From Triplophysa rosa (taxonomy: Eukaryota > Chordata > Actinopteri > Cypriniformes > Nemacheilidae): 64,000 nucleotides of DNA. The position numbers and the translations under genes were made by a program. Below the pieces are notes generated by a model, which saw only the letters and a list, made by a program, of their open reading frames with translations, did not search any database and had not been told where the DNA came from. The stretch lies in contig NW_026634485.1 in NCBI RefSeq assembly GCF_024868665.1, positions 106,583 through 170,582 on the forward strand, read 5' to 3'. Every line of letters begins with the position of its first letter. Within the stretch, counting starts at the first letter, position 1. Shown here one piece after another: positions 26,713 through 39,747 of this stretch.

Positions 26713-27831
26713 CAGGGGTCACTAACTAGCGGACTCCGGTCCGGATGCGGACCGCGAGATGCATCCGTCCGGACCTCAAAGCCTTTTGACATAATAAATA
26801 AATGAACGCCTAACATTATTTTATAATGCAATCAAATTTATACCAGGCACATCAAGGTCCGCTCAGTAGCAGTTTGGGTCCTACGGCGCCACGGACAGTT
26901 AACATATGCGCACTGTTGCCACGTTCAGACGTCGACGTCTCGACGAGAGAAGAGAGCCGGGACAGACTCGCTGCACAGCGCGTAGACAGATGTAACTGTC
27001 AGTGACTGAAAAACAATGTCCTTTTCAAAAGTTAGAAAAGTTGACGCTGAAAACCATGTTTTCCGAGATGAATGGGTCGAGAGATTTGCATTTATTCTTC
27101 CTGCATCGAGATGCACGAGACCGGTTTGTCTCATTTGCTCGGAGTCTGTCGCGGTTGTCAAAAGTGGAAACTTTAAACGGCATTATGAAATTAGACAGAG
27201 ACACTTTGAAGAAACTTACAAGCAGCAGTAAGTTTAGATGAGCTCAAAGCCCAGTAGTAGCGATCTACACGGGTCCTCCCTCACTCACTTACCGCCCAAC
27301 AACGAGCGAATGTTCGGCTAAGAATACAGTGGATCTTAGGAAAACATAACAAGCCCTTTACTGATGGTAAAATAGTATAAAAGAGTGCATGGAGACTGCG
27401 TGTGAAACACTTTTAGAAGGAAAATAAAGACATGAACTAAAAGAAAATATTAAACTAACCCCCCTTTCAGCTGCAACAGCCACAAGAAGAGCTGAAATGT
27501 TATCAGATGATGATCAGTCGCAACTTGAACAAATAGCAACATCATCTCAGTTCAGCAGAAAACAACACTTTAGTTTTCTTTTAAAGTTGATAATGTTGAA
27601 ATGAATGTATGTTCAATGCAGGTGTAGAGATTATGGCATTTTGCACATTTTCCTTCATTATATTGTTGTCAGACATTGTTATGCCTTTGTATAGATATGA
27701 AAAGACATGTTTATTTCTTTGGTCTGCCAAAAACCATCAATTCATGATTTTAGGTATTTAATTGTCCGTACCTCGACTGGCAAGGAGGGTTTGTTTACTG
27801 GACCTCAAGCAATTTTAGTTGAAGACTCCTG
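26713..27831 (+). mobile_element. hAT element remnant with BED-finger exon
   Basis: Termini caggggtcactaac and the complement caggagtcttcaac (10 of 14). Flanking octamers ctataagc and ctatacta agree in their first five bases, a weak 8-bp duplication. It encodes the start of a hAT transposase (27016-27231, listed separately) and a further scrap near 27470-27580 (LSDDDQSQLEQIATSSQFS), but no catalytic domain. It is a deletion derivative. Confidence 0.6.
27016..27231 (+). pseudogene. N-terminal zinc-finger fragment of a hAT/GTF2IRD2-like transposase
   Basis: 71 codons beginning MSFSKVRKVDAENHVFRDEW, then PVCLICSES and, after 17 residues, HYEIRQRHF. This fits the BED-like C-x2-C...H-x5-H finger that opens hAT transposases of the ZBED/GTF2IRD2 group. 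The finger would bind transposon ends. A stop follows soon after the finger, and the RNase-H core is missing. Confidence 0.6.
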
Positions 27832-28436
27832 CTATACTAAGTGGTTGCTTAGGGCCTAGCCGCCACTAGGGGGCCCCCAAGAGCACTTGAAATTACAGGT
27901 TTTTTGCGATATATTGATAACACATATTCATTTTCTCAGGTAGGGCTGTATCCACTATTTTTTCTGTGTTGTGTGTCAAAATTACACTAAATACACTAAA
28001 TAAAAAAAGATTAAATCATCCTAAAGGGCTGTGTGGCTTTAAAAGGGGGTTTATAGGTTGTGGTTAAAATAAAATAAAAAAGAATTTTAAAATGAAATCT
28101 TTGCAAATATTTAAATGCATTAAACAATAAATTCCACAACCATTGTATTGTCTGTGCTCAAAATTTAAAGGGGACAGTTCACCTAAAATTGGCAGTAATG
28201 AAATTATCAAATGTTTTGACAATCACAATACACGTAATGCAAGGTTTATGTGTTCTTGTTTTTATGGCATTCCTACATCCCAAACACATCTACAACTAAT
28301 AGAATTGGGTGTGTTAGGTTTAAAGTGTGCGTGCAAATAATCAAACATTGATAATAGTTGACTGTATTGGGGCACAGGGGGACCCCCAAATAAAATTCTG
28401 CTTAGGGCCCCGTAAAGGCTTGGGCCGGCCCTGCCC

Positions 28437-31400
28437 CCCTAAAATGGATTTAAAAAGAATAGATCGATGATCAAGCCTGTATAAAAACGTGAAGTGTGTG
28501 TTCTCTGCCTCTCCAACTCTCCAGCACTGTTAATCACGTCATTCTTAGAACATTTGTACACTTTATGGGCAAGTTATTTATTGCATAAAATGGTCATTTT
28601 CATTTCTGCACTTACACTAACTGGTGAGTTTGTTTCTCTTTCGAGCACATCTTAATCAACTATTTGTGATATTAGTGTCACATATACAGTAACTGGTACA
28701 AGTAACAATCACAGATTATGTCAAATAGTCTGCTCCATACTCCAGTATTGATGGGATATTAGAGTAGGATGTATGCCTGTGATGGCATCCTCTCATCTCA
28801 TAAATCAAGCGCTCTGTCCAGTGCTATCATTATAGGTGGCACATCTGTTATGTGTCTGCAATGAAGAGCAGAGCAGCATTTGATCATCTCAGCTTGAACC
28901 CCGGAGGAGCTCATTAAATCCCCCACCCAACCCCCACCACACCATACATCACTTTCACACACAGACAGCCAGAGAGAAGTGTTCAGAAGAGGATCATTAG
29001 AGAATGACTGGAAATTAACAAATCCACACATACACACCAGCCAGTGGGGTTGTTTTTAGAAAGCTAGAGATTATTAGGGACAACGATTAGGTAAATTCAG
29101 AAAGAATAGAATTGAAGTGTGAATTCACTAGTGAACGAGAAACAATGGCTCACTTCTTACAGCTTCTGCAAGGATTTTATATGTAAACTATATTCTGCTG
29201 TATCTGTTATCAAATACTCGAGAATCCAAAAACAATGATTTTGATTAAAATAACAGAAAGAAAAAGGCACATTACGGTCTTGGGTAAAAAACAACATTTT
29301 GTTTGTGGTCATTGGCGTTTCTGTGACTAATGGAGGTTCAGTAATAGGTGTTCTCTCATTCGTTTGAATGTGCCCGCACACGCACACATAACTAATCCTG
29401 CAAAGCGAGTTAAACTGGAAGCACTTGACCATGAGGGTTTGAGAATGACACTAAACCACATCACTATTCTTTGCACGTTAACTAGGAAGTATGTATTTCA
29501 AACATTTCTTAAAAACAAATTACTTAATTTGTCAGTGTGTTGTGCTGCCAGAAATAAAGACGGATGTACTACAGAAAAAAAAATCCAAAAATGAGTACAT
29601 GAATGACAATGTTAATGAAGTAAACTGCATATGCGCTTAGCCAAATTTCCCACAAAAGGGTTCTGTGTGGAGTTGGCCATTGAAACACAAGCAGTTCTTG
29701 CGCTATGCCAAGTGCTGTGAAATAATGGAGCCGTTTAAAGGCTCTGCTCGTTCACAGGCTCCCTGAGCTGGGAAACTGTTAGTGCAACGTTCAGGAGGGG
29801 CTTTTCATTGTTTTCTCATCTATCTTTTTTCTCCGCCTTTCAAAAGCAGGGCTCACAAACAGGCAGTGAACGGAATTGTTTTGTGTTCCGCTGGCCGCGG
29901 CCGGGGGTAAACACAACGCGCCTCTGTGTTCCTCTAGCGGCTATGGCCGGGCCATTTTGAGAAGGGGGAGAGAGAGAGAGAGATTGAGGCCCTCCGGAAG
30001 CCAATGGAGATGCTCATAGGGTGCCATTGTGAGAGACGGCATTGTGCGTGCTGCTGAGATTCTCATGCATGTCTGTTAAGAGCGAGCGAGGGTGATAAAG
30101 CTTTCTCGGGCGAAGTGAGTAACAACTATCCGCTCCCACACTTTTCCTTATTTACATACTCAAGAGTGAAATTAATGCCCCGCAATATCCGGCAGTGCAC
30201 CTTAAAGGTCCATTAATGACTTGAGGAGAAACGGAGGGTATGGGAAGAGATGGCTCATGAATCTGAGGGTTTGGGAGCGGCACTTGAGACCCTGCCAACA
30301 AGCGTTGAGTAGAGGATGCTCCCTTGAAAACTAAACTTGAAGACTAAAACAGGTCAATTGTTCGCCTCAGAAGAACAGAGATGGGTCCTTGCCTTTGTGT
30401 TTGTGTTAAATGATGTTCGTTTTAAATGATTTGTTCGTTTCGGCTGATCACCAAATGAAATATAGTACTGTAACGGCGAAATCTCAGTCAATTCTGTGTG
30501 TTTGTGATGCAATGCAACACAACACCCCACTGCTTTTCTCCAAAGCAACATTTTAACAAGATTGATTCCGATATTCACAATTGCCTGTCCTTCTCATCAA
30601 TAGAAGATTAATGAGTCAAACAAGCTGCTATATTAATGGCTACATTGAATGCATACCACGTTTGGATTTAGAAAAGCCGAATACACAAAACACTACAGTG
30701 GATCCCCTTTTCATGGTCACTTTCAAAATATGTCATTGTTTAAATTACATGACTCCAAATGTGTCCATGTTCATTTATAAATTTAGGTTTACAAAAACGG
30801 ACTGAATTTTGTCTAAATATGTATGAGGATATTGGACAGGGAATCCAGTCATGAGACTCTGTCCTGGTGCACCTGCTCAGAATGATGGAACGGTTTTGAC
30901 ACCTCACATAACGATATATCTGACAAAACAGCAAGACACCATCTCTACCAATTCTAACAACCAAATTCATTTACAGCCCACACAGACCATGAACAAGATG
31001 GGATGGGGGAGGTGAAAGACGCAGAAAGAAGTGATGAAGAGGGCAAAGAGAAAGGAGTTGGATGACGTTTTGGCAGCACATGCATGTTCCCAGGAGGATT
31101 ATTCAAGCCTGAAAAGCACACATATACATTTGATGGTTTTCACGTGTTTTTCTAACACTGTTTAAAGACTCTCTTTCTCTCTATTTGTTCACACTTCTTC
31201 AGCGTCTTGCTTTTCACATTCAGTCTTAATTCTTGCTCTTCGGTTGCCTGTAGGCAGAGGAATGTTCATCCCAGGATATGTGTTCAGAATGCATGTGAGC
31301 AGCTTTCAATGCCCACAGTATTCAAAACAAAAGCTTCTCTACCTCCATTCAATTCTCCTTCAATCGCTCATACGTAATGGCCTTGATCTTGATTGATTTA

Positions 31401-32102
31401 ATAGGCAATATAAGAACCTGAATATATCCCCCACATTTAAAACAAATCAACTCTAATTCATCTTTACAGCTGGTTAAATGAACTCTGTGTGGATGAATTC
31501 ACACCATTCTATGTTTCCCTGGTGACACTTTACATTGATCCTGACCTAGGACAACCAATCCCCAGGCTTCACTTCACCCCCACCACACCTGCTCATCCCA
31601 GCTAACCTTTGACCTTAAGCGGTGATATTAAACAAGAGGGGAGGGGCTCACTGCTAGTTTCTTTTTCATCTCACTCCGAATGCTTCAGCACCTAGTGAAT
31701 TTTACAGGTTTGAATAAAATATAATTTCAATCTTTGGAGTCATTACTCGGCTTACATCGTGATGGCTTGCACTGAACATTGTTTAACGCTTACAGAATAA
31801 AATAAGCTCATTTACATTACTCCCACTTTCTTTTTTCTCATAGCAGTCTCCTAGTCAAAAGGAGTGTTGCAGGATTGAAAAACGTTTATTTTACCATTCA
31901 AAAGGCCAAATGATATGAATATCACTCTTTGAAACCAATCCCAATAGGATAAAATACAATTTGTAAAGAATACATGTTGTCCCCATTTCTTTTTTTCACA
32001 ATGTTTGGATTAGTTCCCAACTCTGTCCTCAGTGTGTCTTTCTTTTCATACATTTCTTTCAGGTTCATTCTGATCTAAAAAACGAAACAAATTATACAAT
32101 CC

Positions 32103-32104
<2 letters not shown>
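28437..32104. other. Repeat-poor stretch, likely slc1a2 intron 1
   Basis: Compared with its surroundings, this stretch has few recognisable transposons. Short frames at 28798-30970 lack splice or domain support. Within it, 29700-30270 stands out and is listed separately. Confidence 0.45.
29700..30270. promoter_or_regulatory. Candidate conserved non-coding block
   Basis: Higher GC and complexity than the neighbourhood, with no repeat signature and no open frame. It contains a GC-rich core (tggccgcggccggggg at 29891), a short (ga)n run and homeodomain-type ATTA motifs (gaaattaatgcc, tccattaatgac at 30169-30221). These are features of enhancers in introns of neural genes. This is inference from base composition and uniqueness only. 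Confidence 0.3.

Positions 32105-32134
<30 letters not shown>
32105..32134. repeat. (GA)n microsatellite
   Basis: About 15 ga units in an otherwise unique stretch upstream of the candidate first exon. Confidence 0.93.
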
Positions 32135-32137
<3 letters not shown>

Positions 32138-32547
32138 GGTCATGCCACTTCTTGTCGCTTTCTTGTGCTCATCTTTCACAATCAGCTTAAAGCATAAGAA
32201 TTACGCAGACAAAAAAAATAGGCACACCTTGTGTATCTGGTAACGTGAATAAATTCAAGTTTAAGTAATTACAACAGATCAAAATATAAACAAAGGCTTC
32301 AACAAGTACTGAGTTAAACTGTTTTTGTTTTTTCATCAACAAAAATCCAGACACGTAATCCAGACACATTACTACTGTGATAAAGAAAGAAAGAAGACAT
32401 GCATCATGAACCAGTTATTTACAGCACATCTGAAAGATCACATCAGTAAATCTTAATTCACAGATCATTTCTGAGAATGGAAAACATGTTATTATAGAGC
32501 TATAGCTGTGAAAACAGAAATGCAAAACGAACCTATGCAGCTCTCAC

Positions 32548-32760
32548 CTTTACTGTCCACCTGGAAGATTCACAATGCTGCTCTTTTCTTTACTCTTTGC
32601 TCCGTTTCTTTCATGCGCTTTGGTGAGATGATGAGATGCGATGCGATGCGATGCGTTAGGAGCATGCAGGAGAATAGATGTGCATCCAGTCTTCAGTTTG
32701 GATAATCCGCTGCTCTGAGCACATCTACAATCACACTGGAGAAAGACTACCTTATTGAGA
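32548..32760 (-). promoter_or_regulatory. slc1a2: Candidate slc1a2 non-coding first exon and promoter
   Basis: On the minus strand the segment ends in an excellent donor, gtaaag|gtgagag (exon end 32548). An alternative donor, ccag|gtgga, lies at 32561. The sequence just upstream (32760-32840) is GC-richer, with a G-run and gaggcggagc suited to Sp1-type factors. No ATG in it leads into exon 2. When joined in silico to the exon at 4049, an in-frame TAA precedes the exon-2 ATG with either donor, consistent with a 5' UTR exon. A short (gatgc)n array lies inside (32630-32657). Transcription start and identity are inferred. Confidence 0.4.
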
Positions 32761-33700
32761 GCACACAGGCTGTGTTTACGTTGCTTTTGCTCCGCCTCAC
32801 AACCCCCAGTCCCCCCAGAGTCCCCCTGCTATCTTACCACTTACAGTATTTCCACCTGGCTCAATGCTTTAGAAGAACCATAAATGTACAACCCATATAG
32901 TTTTACAGACACCCCGCTCTGTTTGAATTTTACTCCTTAATGCCCTCCGATACCAGTTTAACATCCATTTGCATGTTAAGATGCAGTTTAATAAACAAAC
33001 ACCCTGATGAATATGGTGCAATACAAATACATAATATCAAATATTTTGCCCTTATACATACAACAAAACACAGTTACACTGTGGAGAAAGAAGCATGATA
33101 TTACATGCACAGAATTGTGCAATCCACTTAGGATTTCTCAAAAATGCTACGATTACACGTGGAACAATTCCAGTTCAATTTAAAATGTTAAAACATTTCC
33201 ATTTATAATTTCAAAAAAATGTATGTGTAGCATTTAATCATGCTGTAAAAATATATGTCAAATTCTTTAATGTCGACCCTATGTTCTTTTCTGTGGTGAT
33301 TGCACGTGGCGTGTCCTTTGTTTTGTCAATGTGGTGTTTCTTGGAATCAAGGTGGTGGTTGTAACATATCTCATAAATATGTGTCAGTACTACACATTGG
33401 TCAAGTGTCAGACATATGACAGTCATTGTTATCTGATGTGTGGCGATCTTTGAGGTGGAGCATCTGACTTGATCACATAAGGGTGTCTCTCTTTTGTTCT
33501 TGAGAAACAGTAGACAACAACGTACAGCATTTTAATATATTTGTTTATGTTAATTTACTAATGTAACCCATCCTTCTGGTGATATTTCCATTGGTTGGAA
33601 AAAAATGTATACAATGTAACCTAATAATATATGATTACAGATTTATCATTTGAACTAGAAACAATCCAAACATCAAGTGATGATACTAATGCTCTTTTTT
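32761..33700. other. Upstream flank, no recognised feature
   Basis: Unique-looking AT-rich DNA. If the first-exon call is right, this is the proximal 5' flank of slc1a2. Confidence 0.4.
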
Positions 33701-33845
33701 CATTTACGCATTTGGCAGAAGCTTTTATCCAAAGCTACTTACATTGCATTATCCTACACATTTATTTTTAAGTTTCTGCAATCCCCTGGGATCGAACCCA
33801 CGACCTTTCCGTTGTTAACACCATGCTCTTACCACTAAGCTACAG
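33701..33845 (-). mobile_element. tRNA-derived SINE, minus strand
   Basis: The tail catttggcagaagcttttat ccaaagc lies at the left, and a tRNA-like head, complement of ctgtagcttagtggtaagag with B-box gggttcgatccc, lies at the right. Same family as 21845, full length. Confidence 0.8.
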
Positions 33846-34508
33846 GAAATATTTTTAACATTACTTAACAGTAGCGCATGTCATTGTAGAGCGAAATCAA
33901 TTCACATGTTACTCACAAAATAAGCAAAATGTTACCAATTTGCATTTAGTGTTACACAATGGTGGGGAAACATAGATCTAAAACCATAAATCAATATTGT
34001 GTTTTGTCTATAATGTACGGAGTTTAACAGGTTTTTCGTCCAGAAGTAGAAAATACCATTGATATTTTCCAAAAAGTTTTTTAACAAAAATATGTTGATT
34101 CGTTTAAGGCAAACCTATCTGATGATATTACATGATATGGTCATAGTTTATTTCATTGCATTTTAGACCTTTTTAAGGACTACACTACCCTCAATGATCA
34201 AATCATGGTAAGTGTGCAAGTCTATCAGCTACATTGAAATACAAGCAGTACAGGTGTACAGTGCAAAAGAATAGCAATTTCAAATATTTTTATTCAGACC
34301 AGAGGGAGAAGAAAAACAAAATCTAGTTATACATGTCCCAAAAATCAGGCAAGTTCTCCAGTTAATACTGTAGGTTACATTTAAGATAAAGCCTCTGCAT
34401 CAGCGCCCATTTTGCCAATAGTTTTGGCTAAATACAAGGCAGACATTGAATCTTAAAAGTTGAACAACACTAAGATGAAAAAATCCATGAGTTAACAAAA
34501 TAAAGAGA
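33846..34508. other. No recognised feature
   Basis: AT-rich flank between the SINE and the solo LTR. Confidence 0.4.
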
Positions 34509-34513
34509 CTACC

Positions 34514-34949
34514 TGTCACGCCCGCCATGTAGAGTGCCAACATGCTCCACCAGAGGGCACTCCCTCTTGGACACTGTATACCACTCTGGACTACACCTCC
34601 CATAATCCCATTCAGCACTCATTATCCAATACCATTCACCTGTGTCTTTTTAACTGTGTCTATTTATACTTGGTTAATTCATTGTCACTTGGTCATTCAT
34701 TGTTAAGTTCCGTATGCGATACAACTAAAATTCTCTAGTTTTGTTTTCATAGTTCCTTGTCTTGTTTCTAATTTTGCCTGTTCATTGGATTACATGTTTG
34801 GATTGCCATTTGGATATGTTTGCTCTGTTTGGACTGATTACCTGTGTTTTGGACTTGATGCTTTTCTTGGATTATGTTTGTGGTTTACCCTTAATAAACT
34901 CGCTGCAATTGGATCCTCAACCTCTCGAGTCCCTGTGTGGTTTGTGACA
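34514..34949 (+). mobile_element. Solo LTR, 436 bp
   Basis: Begins TGTCACGCCCGCC and ends ggtttGTGACA, so the termini are inverted TGTCAC/GTGACA. Flanks are ctacc (34509-34513) and ctacg (34950-34954), a near-perfect 5-bp target duplication. A TATA-like tatttatac lies near 34666 and a poly(A)-type ttaataaac near 34890. No internal region adjoins, so it is the product of LTR-LTR recombination. The 61-64-codon frames across it are not genes. Confidence 0.82.
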
Positions 34950-35574
34950 CTACGGAATGGAACAGCTGTCTCCTGGTAAATGATTTAAAACAATTTAAGG
35001 AAATTAACCATGTATTTATTGAAGATAAAATATGGGTACCGTATTTTTGGCGACTTGATAACCATTTGTATAACCACTCTTATTACAAATGTAATTGTTA
35101 CTGCAGTAATACCAAGTTTAATTTGTATTTCCCTACCGATGGAACTTCGAGCTGTATCACTTTAGTGACGCTTTGAGAACCCTGAAGCAAATCAAAACAG
35201 TCCACTGGGGTGCCTCCTGAGGTTGAAGGAACAGGAGTATACGGTGATGCCAAAGGTTGAGAAGAAGCTTGCTAGTTATTAGACCCCTTTGTCAGCATCA
35301 TCTCTGCAGGCCCCTACCTTAACCATCAAGCCATGTAGAACAATTTTGGTGTTTGTGGTTAAGACTTGCGCCGGTTTCACACCACAATGTGTAAGCAGAG
35401 CATACCTTTTTCAGTGCGTATGTTTACAGATTAGAGCATGTATGCCCCCCCTCAGGCTGGGGAGCGCTCAATCATACACACTGTTGGAATCATCTTTTCA
35501 CTGGCTGCACATTTTGTTTGTTAATAGTTTTCCATTAAAGGGTGCCTACTTTAGAAAATTCAAAATGTGTGTCA
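34950..35574. other. No recognised feature
   Basis: Flanking sequence between the solo LTR and the LINE. The 126-codon frame at 35289-35669 has no family motif. Confidence 0.4.
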
Positions 35575-35906
35575 GGAGTGTGTGTACAGAACAACAGTAC
35601 CAATATCTGAAATCATCACAAACAAATCTTATCAATATTAAATTACATAATCACATATCTACTGTATAACAGAGGAGATTCAAAAGCTAAAATTAGGGTG
35701 GTTCAACATCAGATCACTTCTGCGAAAGGAACTAATTGTGAGAGAAATTTTTACTGATCATAATTTGGATGCACTTTGTTCAACAGAAACCTGGCTCAAA
35801 CTGGATGACTATATTAATTTGAATGAATCTACCCCCCACGGTTATCTTTACAAGCATGAGCCTCGGGTGAAAGGTAGAGGGGGAGGCGTTGCTACCATAG
35901 ACATAT

Positions 35907-36940
35907 ATAATATAACTAGACGCCGCCTTGTACACTGGATCGTATGTCAATGCCGCCACCATATTGGTGAGGGCAAAAGCCGACTACGAAGACATACAAG
36001 TGAATGATGGAGCTGCAGTTATCTGGATAAAAACACATCGTTTTCATTAATTATTCACTAATTTCAATACTTTTCTGTTTACGTGGAGTACAGAAACGTT
36101 TTGGCTCCAGTTAAAGATGGTAAGACTTGAAAAATTATTTAGTGTCATACGGAACTGTTAAAACTCAGGCTTGTCAAGCAATCGTTTAGGCTTAATAATT
36201 GTGTACACATCGCTAATGTGAAATAATTTAAGGTAGATTAAATGCACATGATCAGAACACAGCTCATTCACTTTAAAATCATGGGAAAAATCAAAACAAT
36301 TTATCTTTACTATATGACTATATACTGCTATTTCAAACTTACAATGCACGGCAGTGTTATTTGTTTTACTATATCACATACATCATGTTTTACTGCTGTA
36401 ACGGGTTTAGCGGATAAATAAAAGAACATCTTTTATCTTTTTATCGTCTAAAATTACTACAGAAAAAGCCATTTCCACAGTGAAAAACATTCGTTTTTAT
36501 AACACATACATTAAACTATATTACCTTGGGTGTTTTGTTCGATGATTCAAATAAATCTCAGAAACAATCTCTAGGCTACATGTCTGTTTTATTCTGGACT
36601 ATTATAACATGGTTATTTATTCTGTTGCTTGTCTTGTCTACAACATAACACTGAACATGGTGCCATCTAGTGGATTCTCCCAAATAACAGGCACAAATAA
36701 TGGATTTCACATTTCCTTATGACAACCATTAATTTTAAAGTAGCTATAATCGAGACACAAAGCAACTAGAGACATGGCAAAGTTGTACTCTATACGTATA
36801 TCGTAAACCATTGAAATATGTTAAGAAATGTAAATGTGCTTTTAATGCCGAAAAAGCGCAGCTCTCCCATCAGTGGGCTTTTAGTGCACTGTAGCCCTTA
36901 CCAATATGGCGGCGCTATTGACGTAGCGTCTAGTTATATA
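35907..36940. mobile_element. TIR element inserted in a LINE endonuclease
   Basis: The left arm tataactagacgccgcc... and the inner gccgccaccatattggtgag are mirrored at the right by ccaatatggcggcgctattg and gcgtctagttatata. The length is about 1.03 kb, with no coding potential. TA or TATA is duplicated at the ends. It is followed to 37440 by further non-LINE sequence of unknown nature. Confidence 0.65.
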
Positions 36941-38851
36941 TCGTTGCTGTCGGGCGGAAACCTCCTATGTCCAAATTTGGTCAATTTCATATTTTTTCAC
37001 AAATCGATGCTATTGGTCAGTCCCCATGTGGGTCTGTTATTTTTACAAATTATTGACCAATCTAAAGTGTTGAAAATAGCTTGAGAGCATATCTCTTAAT
37101 TCCATTGGACACTTCAACTGTCTGAGAAGTCTTGTAACTCCACCTCTTCTTTACTCCGCGGGAGCTTCTCGGCATTACGTCTCCTGATTGAAAGTTTTTT
37201 AGACAATAACGAGTGAAAATAGTTAGGTTAGATACATTTGAGTAGGTCTGTTTTGTTAAAAATTGATAGCTGTAATGCTTCGGTGCAGAAGGAAGTCCGT
37301 GAGCCACAAAGGTAAATTAGCGAGCAGATTCTGCTAATTTCCACCTATAAGACAGCGTAGTCAGCTCATCGTTTTTCTCTTTGGACTCGGACTTGACTCG
37401 GTCTCGACTAGTCCTGGTCTTGGACTCGACAATGGTGGACTTGACTACAGCCCTAACAGTAGATCATCGTTCAACATCGTTGGTGACTTTAACATCCACA
37501 TTGATAATCATAATCAAAAGAATACTTTAGGATTAGCTTTTATAGATATTATTAACTCTGCTGGTGTCAAACAAAATGTGACTGGACACAACCATAATCA
37601 TACTTTAGACTTAATACTGTCATATGGTCTTGGTGTTGATAACATAGAAATCCTGCCCTAGAGTGGTGATATCTCAGACCACTACCTCGTTGCCTGTACG
37701 ATTAATCTAGCAAAAACCTCTCAATGTACTCCACGTTATCGACTGGGTAGAACGGTTAGTTCAACAACTTTATCAACAGCTTTATCACTAATCTCCCAGA
37801 CTTTTCTCTTATATGTCATGTTGCAAATAATCTACATGAACTTGAAGCTGTAACAAAAATGATTTTGAGGCTGGAATTGAAGCATTCACTAATACACTTA
37901 GTAACAACACCCCACGTGAACAGCTTCAGTTATTCACTGCAATTGGTCAGGAAGAGCTCAAAAAAGTGATAAAAGCAGGTAAATCGTCATTGTGCATGTT
38001 AGACCCTATTACCACTAACCTACTAAAAGAGGTTTTTCCGGCTGTGACTGAACCTCTGCTCAATATTATAAACTCATCACTTGCATTAGGATGTGTTACA
38101 GATGCTTTCAACCCTAACAAATAACCGGACACCACCTGATCAGAATATATAATGACTTCATGCTATTTTTCATAGAGAAAATTTAAAACATTAGCGAGAA
38201 AATAACTAATGCTAAACCTTTAAGTCTGTCCTATGATCCAACATCAGCTACCCCCCCTCTAGAACAGCTGCCATGTTTCTCACCCATAGGCCAAGAAGAG
38301 TTAAACTTATCACAGCATCTAAATCGACAACATGTTTATTAGACCCCATACCAACTAAACTATTAAGAGTTATTACCGGCTGCAGTAGAGCCCATTATTA
38401 ATATTATCAACTCCTCACTCACTCTAGGTCATGTTCAGAAACCTTTTTAGCAAGTCGTTATTAAGCCTCTTATTAGGAAACCACACTTAGACCCAAATGA
38501 ACTGGGAAACTATAGACTGATACCAAATCTTTCATATGTCTAAAATAATGGAAAAAGTAGTATCTGCACAATTGTGCTCTTTCCTACAAAAAGAGACCTA
38601 CATGAAATATTTCAGTCTGGCTTTAGGCCACATCATAGCACGGTAACCGCACGTGTTAAAATTACAAATGACCTGCTTATAGCATTAGACAAACCTCAAA
38701 ATTAACAAAACTGGAAGAGTGCGTTCAGGACATAAAACATTGGATGACTAGCAATTTTATTCTGCTAAATTCAGACAAGACAGAGATATTTCTTATCAGA
38801 CCAAATACCTGTAAAAAGAATATTACATATTACAACTTGCAGATAGAAGTG

Positions 38852-39345
38852 TCATGATTCTGCTGCATCATGTGGCAGGATCATGACAGAACCTCGTGTT
38901 TTATGTGGAGAGGGGCCATTTTGTCCGTATGGCCTTCCATACACCCTCTCCGGGCTCGTCTCTGTTCCCGCCCTCTCGTCTCCTCATTATTGCTCGTTTA
39001 TTGTTTCATGCCCTTCAGCTGTTACCCTCTTGATTTTACCCCTTACTTAATGCCCCTGTGTCTTCTGTCTTGTGACGGATCATTTTGCCTTGTTTGTTCC
39101 CTGTCACTACCCTAGTTTGTATTGCTGTGTTATCAAGTCTAGTTATTTAGTTAGTTTATGTCATGTGTTGTATTTGGTGTAGTAGTCTTTGTTCCTGTTT
39201 GTCCTTTCATGTATCTTGCCCTTGTCAATGTTATTTTACCCCTCGTCGGTTTTTGTTTTGTTTTTACAATTAAAACCTTTATGTTAACCCCTTACCTGCT
39301 GTCTGCACCTGGGTCCTCTGCCCTCGTTGCATGTTGCTCTCCTTA
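38852..39345 (+). mobile_element. Gypsy-like LTR fragment
   Basis: Starts tgtcatgattctgctgcatc and shares cctcgtgttttatgtggaga with the 8242 LTR (cttatgttttgtgtgg), then the ttaccccttact TATA-like region, tacaattaaaacc and ctgtctgcacctgggtcctc near its 3' end. The terminal TGACA is not seen, so the 3' end is lost or diverged. It lies directly in the LINE at 38851. Confidence 0.65.
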
Positions 39346-39559
39346 GTCTGATATGATGCTCTGCAGAAAAAACTCATGAATTTTCCTGTAACAGCCGCGA
39401 CAATGCTGATCCACGAGAAAGACAACGGAGCTCAGAATTATAAAATAGCGGTGTGTACTGCAACACACAGAGAAGCGGAAGAAAAAATGTAAATGTATGA
39501 TACTGCAAATCCCTTAAAATAATCAAACAATATATATTAATAATAAAAACAATACACAG

Positions 39560-39747
39560 AAAAGTATGTATGTGCAACAATAACATGCATAATGTGCTAA
39601 TGTAATGTCTTAGCATAATATTGCTGTGATAATAAGGGTTGTTTCTACTTTTAATAGCTATGTTTACACATTTAGTATAAGGGGGTCCCTGCTCCATGCA
39701 TCTCTCACCTAAGGGGTCCTTGCCCCGAAAAACGTTGAAGACCCCTG
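39560..39747. mobile_element. hAT terminal fragment
   Basis: Ends ccgaaaaacgttgaagacccctg, whose complement starts CAGGGGTCTTCAACG, a hAT-type terminus, preceded by the repeated gggggtccctg / aaggggtccttg pair. The LINE reading resumes immediately after (39750). The left terminus is not identified. Confidence 0.5.

Larger units (their letters stand above)
26691..28436. mobile_element. TIR element of the GGCCGGCCC type, interrupted by a hAT
   Basis: The left end has aaagccggccctccctataag. The right end reads cttagggccccgtaaaggct then tgggccggccctg. The middle has ccactagggggcccccaaga, shared with 12640. The hAT at 26713-27831 splits it just inside the left end. Confidence 0.5.

Noticed and set aside
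34762..34979. Small membrane-like proteins
   Set aside because: The frames lie inside a solo LTR with a clear target duplication.
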